43,972 nt of DNA from an uncultured Tissierellia bacterium (GTDB lineage Bacteria; Bacillota; Clostridia; Tissierellales; Tissierellaceae). The stretch covers positions 1 through 43,972 of the forward strand of contig CAMIXG010000014.1 of NCBI GenBank assembly GCA_946402705.1. The letters run 5' to 3'. Below are positions 17,602 to 24,673 of the stretch, piece by piece. The position numbers and the translations under genes are program-made. Positions within the stretch are counted from its first letter, which is position 1. The number at the start of each line of letters is the position of its first letter. Below the pieces are notes generated by a model that worked only from the letters and a program-made list of their open reading frames with translations, was not told the DNA's origin and ran no database searches.

Positions 17602-18708
17602 ATGAAACTAAATATTAGGATAAGCCTTATAGTCTTATTAATTGTTTTATTATTGCTTACATCATGTAAATCAGATGGGGGAGAAAACCAAGTTATTAGA
17701 GTATCTAGAGAGCCAATCAAGTATGATATTAGGGAAGTTGAAGTATATGAAGCTATAAGAACTTACCAATCAAGAGTAAAAAGAGAAGATATTGAAATTT
17801 TAGATATTTCGGATGGTATTTTATATATTGGACTTATTAATGATGATGAAAGATATATATCTTCCTTAGATACTAGGTATACTAGTATTTTAAGCTATAA
17901 TTTGTCTACTGGAGTTGTAGATACCATATTTTCAGTAAAAAAAGATATGATTATAGGTGAATTTTTATCAATTGGTAATCGTATATTTGTATCCTATTCA
18001 AATATAGAAAATGAGACTGAGCAAACCAGTTATTATATAGGAGAAATAAAGACAGGCAAGATAGATATAATAGATAGTTTTATTAGTAATGAACTTGTTC
18101 ATCCAGACTTAGCTAATCTGGAAAATAAGTTGATTTATTCATATGGAGGATCGGAATATAGTATAAAATCGTATGACTTAGAAACTAATAAGGTAGCTGT
18201 ATTTTATTTAGATAAAAACAGTAAACTTAGCAGTATGAATTTTTATAGGTCTAATAAAAACTTGGCCATATTTTTTGAAAGAGATGGGCTTGGGTATTTC
18301 CATATATTAGATAAAAATGGCTTGGTGAAAATTATAGATTTAGACAAGGAAGAAAGAATATTTTCATTAGCAGTTTTAGAAAATGGGGTTTTGATTTCAT
18401 ATGAAGATAAAGAAGCTGAGAAAGATAAGATAAATAATATGAAGTTGAGATATTTTAGTTTTGATAATAATGATGTTATTGAAACAAATTACGAGCAGGT
18501 TTATGGCATATTTTCCATTGGAGATAATCATGCAATGGGAGTAAATACTAGTCATGAATTTGTTTTGTTTGAGTTTTATGATAATACTATTACTGCAAAT
18601 AAGGTGGAGTTACCTGATAGATTAATAGCTGGGCTTAAACCAACAAACAAGGACAAGTATTATAACTATAGGGAGGATTTAGGAAAATTATTTTGGTTGG
18701 AATTTTAA
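17602..18708 (+). CDS. Putative lipoprotein of unknown function
   Basis: A 368-residue protein with a type II signal peptide: MKLNIR, a Leu/Ile-rich core and lipobox LLTSC, so Cys would be lipidated and the protein held on the outer face of the membrane. The mature part repeats short beta-rich stretches (ILYIGL, KIDIID, LIYSYGG, FHILDKNG), suggesting a beta-propeller-like fold, but I recognise no family. The start is ATG 17602 with GAGGAG before it; the in-frame ATG at 17536 would put a charged segment ahead of the signal peptide. It is followed by the fluoride riboswitch of the next gene and is probably a single-gene unit. Confidence 0.65.
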   Translation: MKLNIRISLIVLLIVLLLLTSCKSDGGENQVIRVSREPIKYDIREVEVYEAIRTYQSRVKREDIEILDISDGILYIGLINDDERYISSLDTRYTSILSYNLSTGVVDTIFSVKKDMIIGEFLSIGNRIFVSYSNIENETEQTSYYIGEIKTGKIDIIDSFISNELVHPDLANLENKLIYSYGGSEYSIKSYDLETNKVAVFYLDKNSKLSSMNFYRSNKNLAIFFERDGLGYFHILDKNGLVKIIDLDKEERIFSLAVLENGVLISYEDKEAEKDKINNMKLRYFSFDNNDVIETNYEQVYGIFSIGDNHAMGVNTSHEFVLFEFYDNTITANKVELPDRLIAGLKPTNKDKYYNYREDLGKLFWLEF

Positions 18709-18756
18709 ATTGACTAAATCAAGTTTTTCTAATAGACTATACTTAAGTAAATATTA

Positions 18757-18834
18757 AAGGGCGATGGAGTTCGCCAAAAGTGTTTTAATTTTAAAACTGA
18801 TGACTCCTATGGTTAACCATAGGGGTCATTTTTT
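18757..18834 (+). ncRNA. Fluoride riboswitch (crcB motif) with intrinsic terminator
   Basis: The aptamer contains GGGCGATGGAGTTCGCC (from 18759), the conserved core of the crcB motif, and downstream GATGACTCCTA. GGAGT in the first loop and ACTCC in the downstream segment can form the diagnostic pseudoknot. Between them TTTTAA and TTAAAA form the second stem. The expression platform is a 12-bp hairpin (TGACTCCTATGG with CCATAGGGGTCA, loop TTAA, 18801-18828) followed by T6. The terminator's left arm is the same segment needed for the pseudoknot. Fluoride binding should thus prevent termination and turn on the antiporter gene that starts 24 nt later. Confidence 0.9.
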
Positions 18835-18858
18835 ATTTTTTAAACTAGGAGGAGAATT

Positions 18859-20028
18859 ATGTTATTAAGTATAGGAATAGTATTAATCTTAGGAATAGGT
18901 GCAGGATATTTGTTTGAAAAGATGAAGCTGCCAGATTTACTGGGTATGATAATTTTGGGAATTATCATTGGACCATATGGTCTTAAAATTTTAGATAAAC
19001 AGCTCTTGGATATATCGAATGAGCTTAGGAAAATAGCCCTTATAATAATTTTACTTAGGGCAGGACTGGGAATAAATATAGCTCAGCTTAGGAAGGTAGG
19101 TATACCAGCCCTTAAACTAAGTTGTATACCTGGTTTACTAGAAGGTTTTGCAATCATGATAGCCTCAATATTTATCTTAGACTTTAATTATATGCAGGGG
19201 GGAACAATGGGTTTTATAATAGCAGCAGTATCTCCAGCCATAGTAGTTCCAGCCATGCTAAGTTTAATGGCAAATAAAGATAGTAGAAATAATGAAATTG
19301 GCACCCTTGTTTTAACTGGAGCATCTTTAGATGATGTATTTGCCATAACTATTTGTAATATATTTATATCTCTTTATTTTTCTAAGAATGTGAATATAGC
19401 TAGAGAACTTGTAAATATACCAATATCAATATTTCTAGGCTTAACTTTGGGGATTGTTTTTGCAAAAATAGTGGGTAAAATATTTTTAGTTTTAGAAGAT
19501 ATAAGTATAAAAACTGTACTCTTATTAGCCACATCTCTAATTATGGTTGGTATAGAAGCAGGCTTAAAGAATTATATAAATATAGCATCCTTAATAGGAG
19601 TCATGGCACTTGGATTTTTTATAGCAAAAAATTTAAAGACTAAAGAACTCCCTGACATAAATGAAAAATTTAATAATCTGTGGAAGATATTTAAGGTATT
19701 TTTGTTTGTTTTAATTGGAGCAGAAATAAATATATTAGTACTAAGAGAAGTTGGGCCTCTAGCTATATTAATAATACTAATAGGGCTGGTATTTAGAAGC
19801 ATAGGAGTGCTTATATCCTTGGTGGGAACAAATTATAAGTTAAGAGAAAAGCTATTTATGGTAGTGGCTTATATACCAAAGGCTACAGTTCAGGCAGCTA
19901 TGGCTGGCCTTCCTCTATCTATGGGTATGGAAAATGGAGATGTGATTTTATCTATAGCTGTCTTATCCATTATAATAACAGCACCTATTGGAGCCATAGC
20001 CATAGAAAAATTTTCTCAAAAACTATAG
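18859..20028 (+). CDS. Cation/proton antiporter (CPA family), fluoride-riboswitch controlled
   Basis: A 389-residue membrane transporter with about 11-12 hydrophobic segments. The opening GAGYLFEKMKLPDLLGMIILGIIIGP, given here only as the LPxLLGM and GxxxGP elements, is the Na+/H+ exchanger start; TGASLDDVFAIT carries the Asp-Asp pair expected in the ion-binding helix. It exchanges Na+ or K+ for H+. Because a fluoride riboswitch directly precedes it, its role is probably in fluoride tolerance, for example by exporting protons or cations taken up with HF; antiporters are a known class of fluoride-riboswitch-linked genes. GGAGGAG precedes the ATG. Its last 80 bp region recurs at 23.4 kb. Confidence 0.85.
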   Translation: MLLSIGIVLILGIGAGYLFEKMKLPDLLGMIILGIIIGPYGLKILDKQLLDISNELRKIALIIILLRAGLGINIAQLRKVGIPALKLSCIPGLLEGFAIMIASIFILDFNYMQGGTMGFIIAAVSPAIVVPAMLSLMANKDSRNNEIGTLVLTGASLDDVFAITICNIFISLYFSKNVNIARELVNIPISIFLGLTLGIVFAKIVGKIFLVLEDISIKTVLLLATSLIMVGIEAGLKNYINIASLIGVMALGFFIAKNLKTKELPDINEKFNNLWKIFKVFLFVLIGAEINILVLREVGPLAILIILIGLVFRSIGVLISLVGTNYKLREKLFMVVAYIPKATVQAAMAGLPLSMGMENGDVILSIAVLSIIITAPIGAIAIEKFSQKL

Positions 20029-20038
20029 ACTAAGATAT
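19959..20038. repeat. 80-bp direct repeat, copy 1 (3' end of the antiporter gene)
   Basis: This stretch covers the last 23 codons and stop of the antiporter gene plus 10 nt. It recurs at 23384-23463 with two mismatches, one changing Ile to Leu and one synonymous. Confidence 0.9.
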
Positions 20039-20124
20039 GAATGTGAAATAACCAAAGAGATTTTGGAAAATATCATATTATATAGATGTTATTATAGTAA
20101 CTATGGAATACAGCTACAACTAAA

Positions 20125-20159
20125 AGGGCAAGGTTCTAATATTTTTAGAAACTTGCCCT
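20125..20159. terminator. Bidirectional terminator, antiporter / amidohydrolase
   Basis: AGGGCAAG pairs with CTTGCCCT, and the inner TTCTAA pairs with TTAGAA across one mismatch. AAAA on the left gives a T-tract for the minus strand. It separates the convergent antiporter and amidohydrolase genes. Confidence 0.75.
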
Positions 20160-20212
20160 AGTTTATTATAATATTTAAATTTTCAAAGGATTACATGTAC
20201 TAGTGGATTTGT

Positions 20213-21817
20213 TTAAACTCTTTTATACACTGATTCTCCACCAATATAGGTTTCTAATACTTTAACATTTTTAATATCATGTGATTCTATGGTAAATATA
20301 TCCCTATCTAGTACAATGAAATCTGCAAAAAAGTTTTCCATTATTCTGCCTTTTACATTTTCATTGCCTTCACAGTAAGCAGATTCTATAGTATAGCAAT
20401 CGATAGCATCTTCTATAGATATTCTCTCCTCAGGATAAAATCCTTTTTCAGGAAAGCCATTTTTTCTTTGACGAGTTACAGCAGAGTACATACACTCAAA
20501 AGGATTTAGGCTTTCTACAGGAGAATCTGTACCAAATGCTGTATGAACACCTAATTTATTATATAGTGTATTGTGTGCATATGATGTTGAAGCTAGTTTT
20601 TTTCCAACCCTATCTTCGACCATAGTTATATCATATTCTAAAAATACTGGTTGAAACATAACATTTATATTTAAATTTGAGATCCTATTAAGAAGTTCAG
20701 AATCTGTTATTTGACAGTGAACAATACCATGTCGTAAATCATTAGTTCCATTTATAAAGTAATTTTCATAAACATCAATGGTTTTTCCAATTGCCGCATC
20801 TCCAATTGCATGAGTTATTACCCTTATTTTGTGTTCGTTAGCAACTTGGCATACTTCCCCAATGAATTCATTATCTAAGGCTTCCACACCATTAGTTGAT
20901 TTGTCATCATTATAAGGATTATAAAGTAGTGCTGTTCTAGCTCCTAGGCTACCATCTTTAAATAATTTGATAGAACCCTTTTGGAAGTAATCATTATAGA
21001 AATCTTCATAGTAATTTGTATTTATATAATCTTTGAGACTTTGTATAGAATTAAAGTTAAACTGAGGATAGTAGCGTAACTTTGTCTTTTTATCATCATA
21101 GATATTCTTTATAGTAGAGAAAGTTGGGTTCCAATCATCAGTCATCATAATATCGCATGACTGTACACTAGTTAGACCATTTTCTATGGCATGCTCTGCT
21201 GCTAATAAAAATTTATTTTCTATATCAGTAGGTGTATCTTTTGGAACTATTTCACGAACTTTAATAGCTGCATTCTCTGTGAATATTCCTAGAGGTTGAT
21301 TATTTTCATCCCTATATATTTCACCACCTTCGATAGAAGTATCAGGTTTAATATTTAAAAGTTCTAGGGCTTTACTATTACAACTAATAACATGAACACA
21401 TACTCTTTCACAAATAATTGGAATTTGTGTTGATATTTTATCTAGGTCATATCGATTTAGCAACCTTTTTTCTCCAGTGGTAAAATAATCTTGATTCCAA
21501 CCTCGACCATATATGAAGGTTTCATTAGGCTTTTTATCCATATATTTTCTACCTTTGGAGATGACTTCATCAATACTTGTACTGCCATACAATTGTAGTT
21601 GTGATAAAGAGTTTCCAACAACTGATAAGTGTAGATGAGAATCATTTAGACCAGGTATGATTGTTTTATTATTTAGATTAATTACTTTATTATTGTAGAT
21701 AGAGAGAATCTCTTCATTGGTTCCAATTTTTTTAATTATTTCATTTTCTACAAAAATTGCCTCAGCAAATTCATTTTTATTAATATAAAATTTTCCATTT
21801 ATAAAAGATTTTTTCAT
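20213..21817 (-). CDS. Amidohydrolase family 3 (YtcJ-like), second copy
   Basis: A 534-residue metal-dependent hydrolase of the same family as the one at 11.6 kb but clearly divergent. Motifs in order: IIPGLNDSHLHLSV (metal HxH), FKDGSLGARTALL, THAIGDAAIG (His ligand), HCQI, FGTDSPVESLNPF (catalytic Asp) and FADFIVLDRDIF. Substrates are probably N-acyl or amide compounds, not identifiable here. Start ATG 21817 has AGAGGT before it; an upstream in-frame GTG lies ahead of that site. It follows brnQ with a short gap, so the two are probably cotranscribed, suggesting that its product or substrate relates to branched-chain amino acids. Confidence 0.86.
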   Translation of the reverse strand: MKKSFINGKFYINKNEFAEAIFVENEIIKKIGTNEEILSIYNNKVINLNNKTIIPGLNDSHLHLSVVGNSLSQLQLYGSTSIDEVISKGRKYMDKKPNETFIYGRGWNQDYFTTGEKRLLNRYDLDKISTQIPIICERVCVHVISCNSKALELLNIKPDTSIEGGEIYRDENNQPLGIFTENAAIKVREIVPKDTPTDIENKFLLAAEHAIENGLTSVQSCDIMMTDDWNPTFSTIKNIYDDKKTKLRYYPQFNFNSIQSLKDYINTNYYEDFYNDYFQKGSIKLFKDGSLGARTALLYNPYNDDKSTNGVEALDNEFIGEVCQVANEHKIRVITHAIGDAAIGKTIDVYENYFINGTNDLRHGIVHCQITDSELLNRISNLNINVMFQPVFLEYDITMVEDRVGKKLASTSYAHNTLYNKLGVHTAFGTDSPVESLNPFECMYSAVTRQRKNGFPEKGFYPEERISIEDAIDCYTIESAYCEGNENVKGRIMENFFADFIVLDRDIFTIESHDIKNVKVLETYIGGESVYKRV

Positions 21818-21841
21818 TACTAGACCTCTTTTCACTATTTA

Positions 21842-23188
21842 TTATACAGACTCTATGTCCATACCTGCATTAATGTTTTCAGTTATATCTTCGTTAAGTT
21901 TAGCAACTCTAGGTACATCCTTGAAGGCAAAGTACCCTAGTATCATAGCTACAACTGTTGGAAGTAGCCATGCAAAACCTAAATTACCTAAAGGAATTTT
22001 AGTAATTAGATTTACTAAAAATTGTGAACCAGTAACTTCGATTGCTGCATCAACACAACCAAATAAAAATGACATAAATACACCTGCTTTGTAAAGCCCA
22101 TCATTAGGAACGAATTTATCAAAAATACCAAGGAATGTTAGAACAATGCACATTGGATATATTATCAAAAACAGAGGAGTAACATAATTTATTAATCCTG
22201 TAACACCTTGTATAGATAACGCAAAACATAAAATAGCTTCTATAAAAATCCAAGTTTTATATTTGATTTTTTTATTGGATATATCTTCTAAAAACACACC
22301 TAATGTTGCACCAACACCAACTGAGGTAGTTAAGCATGCTAAAGTCACAGATATACTAAGAGCTAATAGTCCAGGCTGACCTAGTACTCTACTTACAATT
22401 GTAACTAATAATGTAGTTCGTTCGATATTTTGAGGTAATTCTCCTGAAAGACAAGCACCACCATAAAGTAAACCAGTATATATAATAAAAAGGCCTAAAA
22501 AAGCTATAAAACATGCTATTAAGGTGCCATTATATACTTGTTTTTTATTATAGCCCTGAGAATAAAATGCTGTTATAAACATACCAGAACAAAGCACTCC
22601 AAGAGTTAAATCTCCTGTTAAGTAACCACTTATCATTGAACTAGCTAAAGGGTTTGTTATTCCAGTATCCACAGGAGTACCAATAGGAGATATAATAGCC
22701 TTTCCTATTATTAGAAATAGTAATACCAATAGAACTGGGGTTAAAAATTTACCTATTTTTTCAATAACATTATCTTTGTTATTTGCAAATAAATAAAATA
22801 AGACAAAGAAAACACCAGAAACCAGCCAAATTGGTAGGGAATTAGTTATTGGTAATATTCCCATTTCATATGTAGTTGCAGCACTTCTAGGTAGAGTAGA
22901 GCCTGCACCTATAAACACTAAAACTATAAAGTAGAAAACTTTGTAAAACCAAGGAGCTACAGGTTTAACTAAGTTTTCAGGGCTACCACCTGCATTTAAT
23001 ACCCCCACAACAGCTATAATAGGTAGTATTATCGCAGTTATTGATGTACCGATTGCCCCTAGAACCCATTGATTACCACTTGATAGACCTATTTGTGGTG
23101 GAAATATAAGGTTTCCTGCTCCAAAGTAGGTTGCAAAAATTGCAAAACCAATAATGATTCCACTAGCTAATAAATTATTTTTTTTCAT
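21842..23188 (-). CDS. brnQ: Branched-chain amino-acid transport protein BrnQ
   Basis: A 448-residue LIVCS-family symporter for Leu, Ile and Val with Na+ or H+. The N-terminus has FATYFGAGNLIFPPQIG, the family signature, and about 12 hydrophobic segments follow. Other typical segments are GAGSTLPRSAATTYEMG and TTSVGVGATLG. GGGGGG lies seven nucleotides before the ATG. It leads a two-gene unit with the YtcJ-like amidohydrolase, starting 24 nt upstream of that gene's ATG. A 14-bp inverted repeat in its upstream region may be an operator or leader hairpin. Confidence 0.93.
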   Translation of the reverse strand: MKKNNLLASGIIIGFAIFATYFGAGNLIFPPQIGLSSGNQWVLGAIGTSITAIILPIIAVVGVLNAGGSPENLVKPVAPWFYKVFYFIVLVFIGAGSTLPRSAATTYEMGILPITNSLPIWLVSGVFFVLFYLFANNKDNVIEKIGKFLTPVLLVLLFLIIGKAIISPIGTPVDTGITNPLASSMISGYLTGDLTLGVLCSGMFITAFYSQGYNKKQVYNGTLIACFIAFLGLFIIYTGLLYGGACLSGELPQNIERTTLLVTIVSRVLGQPGLLALSISVTLACLTTSVGVGATLGVFLEDISNKKIKYKTWIFIEAILCFALSIQGVTGLINYVTPLFLIIYPMCIVLTFLGIFDKFVPNDGLYKAGVFMSFLFGCVDAAIEVTGSQFLVNLITKIPLGNLGFAWLLPTVVAMILGYFAFKDVPRVAKLNEDITENINAGMDIESV

Positions 23189-23210
23189 ATTTTATCCCCC
23201 CATAAAATTA

Positions 23211-23261
23211 ATAATATCTAAATCGAATATATTTATAATACATACCTGATTTAGATATTAT
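23211..23261. promoter_or_regulatory. 14-bp inverted repeat upstream of brnQ
   Basis: ATAATATCTAAATC (23211-23224) and GATTTAGATATTAT (23248-23261) are perfect inverted copies separated by 23 nt. The pair lies 23 nt before the brnQ start codon. It could be a leader hairpin or two half-sites for a repressor; no T-box or known riboswitch sequence is seen. Confidence 0.6.
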
Positions 23262-23383
23262 AATGATATAATAAAAACAGAAAATAAGCAATATTCTGAA
23301 AACAAAACAATTTCTATAGACCAAAGAAAATACATAGTTGTGGTGTAAATAATAGAATATATAAATTATTAGATAAAGATGAT

Positions 23384-23463
23384 TGTCTTATCCATTATAA
23401 TAACAGCACCTCTTGGAGCCATAGCCATAGAAAAGTTTTCTCAAAAACTATAGACTAAGATAT
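23384..23463. pseudogene. 80-bp repeat, copy 2: remnant of an antiporter gene 3' end
   Basis: Identical to 19959-20038 at 78 of 80 positions, including the stop codon and 10 nt beyond. Read in the antiporter frame it encodes the same C-terminus, LSIIITAPLGAIAIEKFSQ and on to the stop, but nothing antiporter-like precedes it. It is a leftover of a duplication, not a gene. Together the copies bracket the amidohydrolase-brnQ module in direct orientation. Confidence 0.88.
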
Positions 23464-23489
23464 AATTATAATAAAAGTTTTATAAACAC

Positions 23490-23520
23490 TTGACTCTAAC
23501 ATAATGTAAGACTTTATACT
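23490..23520 (+). promoter_or_regulatory. MerR-type promoter with 19-bp spacer and central dyad
   Basis: TTGACT (23490-23495), a 19-nt spacer and TATACT (23515-23520). The dyad TCTAACAT-A-ATGTAAGA (23495-23511) sits in the spacer. An overlong spacer with a dyad between the hexamers is the classic target of MerR-family activators, here indicating autoregulation. Confidence 0.7.
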
Positions 23521-23550
23521 ATAAATATATTCATATATGAGGTGGTAATA

Positions 23551-24375
23551 ATGCTAAAGATAGGTGATTTTTCTAGAATTTCACAAATAAGTGTAAGAAT
23601 GCTTAGGTATTATGATGACAAAAATTTGTTAAAACCAAGTAGTGTAGATGAAGCTACTGCTTATAGATATTATGATGAGGCTCAGTTAACTGATGCAGCC
23701 ATTATAGTTTCCCTACAAAAATTAGGTTTTTCTCTTAAGGAGATATCAGATATTATCCAGCATTCATCTGACCAAGATAAACTCAATCAAATTTTTCAAA
23801 TGCAAAGAGAGACTTTGATAAGAGAGCATAATGAATCACTAAATAAGATTAATTTAATAGAAAGTTCTTTAAAAAATATTAGAGAGGGTGTATATGAGAT
23901 GGAATACTCTGTTATAGTGAAAGAAGTTCCAAGACAAAATGTTATGAGCCTAAGAAGGATTTTAAATAATTACAACGAAGAAGGTGTGCTATGGGAGCAG
24001 TTAATGGAAGTAGCTACAAAACAGGCAATACCATGCAAGGATATGAGCCTTGCAACTTCTATATTTCATGATCCAGAATACAAGGAGAAAGACCTAGATG
24101 TGGAGATTCAACTTGTCTTAAATGGAGATAAGAAATATGAAGATATGGATGGAGTTGTATTTAAGACTGAAGATAAAAAATTGGTAGTATCAGTTACTTT
24201 TAATGGGAGCTACGAACAAATGCCAATGGTTACTAAATCAATAGCTGAATATGTAGCTAGTACAGAAAAATATGAATTTGCTGGACCAATGTTTAATATC
24301 TATCATATGGGACCAGCTTTTGAATCTAATCCAGAAAAATGGGTTACAGAAGCTTGTTTTCCAGTATTAGAAATA
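23551..24375 (+). CDS. MerR-family regulator with GyrI-like effector domain
   Basis: Coordinates to the last sense codon; the stop codon is 24376-24378. A 275-residue regulator. The N-terminal MerR helix-turn-helix is LKIGDFSRISQISVRMLRYY followed by wing 2 with YRYYDEAQL. A coiled-coil dimer helix spans about residues 75-115. The C-terminal 155 residues, starting VIVKEVPRQNVMSLR, resemble the GyrI-like small-molecule-binding domain found in BltR/BmrR-type multidrug sensors. GAGGTGG before ATG 23551 fixes the start; an in-frame GTG at 23542 overlaps it. The 19-bp-spacer promoter implies autoactivation by a bound compound. The ABC-F gene 295 nt downstream has its own promoter, but the pairing of a drug sensor with an ABC-F protein is suggestive. 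Confidence 0.85.
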
Positions 24376-24382
24376 TAAATTT

Positions 24383-24416
24383 AAGGTTAGTTAAGTTATA
24401 ATACTTGACTAACCTT
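24383..24416 (+). terminator. Hairpin after the merR-type gene
   Basis: AAGGTTAGT..AAGT pairs with ACTT..ACTAACCTT around TATAAT, a 14-bp stem with one G-T pair. No T-run follows on the plus strand, so termination efficiency is uncertain. Confidence 0.5.
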
Positions 24417-24425
24417 ATAAAAAAT

Positions 24426-24453
24426 TTGACATAGATTAAAAAGATGATATAAT
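24426..24453 (+). promoter_or_regulatory. Consensus promoter of the ABC-F gene
   Basis: Both hexamers are perfect, TTGACA (24426-24431) and TATAAT (24448-24453), with a 16-nt spacer. It begins a leader of about 210 nt before the ABC-F start codon. Confidence 0.85.
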
Positions 24454-24459
24454 CGTTGT

Positions 24460-24673
24460 ATAAATAATAGAAAGGGTGAACTATAGGTAAAAATGATTAA
24501 CTAATCCATTACTAAATAAAATTTTATATGCAGGGAAAGTAGGTCCGTGTATATTTGCGTTTAATTTTAAAGAGTGGATAGTTATAGTATTTATAGTTAC
24601 TTTATATAATATAATATTATAGTTTTTTAATGCTATAATACTATTATCCTCTCATGAAAAGGGGGATTTTTTT
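24460..24673 (+). promoter_or_regulatory. Attenuator-like leader of the ABC-F gene
   Basis: ATCCTCT (24646-24652) can pair with GGGGGAT (24661-24667) to form a hairpin followed by seven T residues: an intrinsic terminator that also buries the ribosome binding site, ending at the ATG. The same left arm, as TATCCTCT, can instead pair with upstream AGAGTGGATA (24571-24580), making an antiterminator. Two tiny reading frames precede this: ATG-ATT-AAC-TAA at 24493 and a four-codon one at 24529. Ribosome stalling on a short leader peptide is a known control of antibiotic-resistance ABC-F genes; here it is inferred from the alternative pairings. Confidence 0.6.

Larger units (their letters stand above)
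23189..23550. other. Divergent intergenic region, brnQ / merR-type gene
   Basis: About 360 nt with no intact gene. It holds a 14-bp inverted repeat next to brnQ (23211-23261), the second copy of the 80-bp antiporter-tail repeat (23384-23463), and the promoter/operator of the MerR-type gene (23490-23520). Confidence 0.7.

Noticed and set aside
20160..20180. PerR-box-like AT-rich sequence after the antiporter terminator
   Set aside because: About 11/14 match, in a region between convergent genes where no promoter is needed; shows that such matches arise by chance here.
23384..23463. Antiporter-like coding segment as a real small gene
   Set aside because: It has only the final codons of the antiporter, with no start or ribosome binding site.
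24529..24543. Four-codon frame ATG-CAG-GGA-AAG-TAG in the ABC-F leader as a gene
   Set aside because: No good ribosome binding site; mentioned only as a possible leader peptide.
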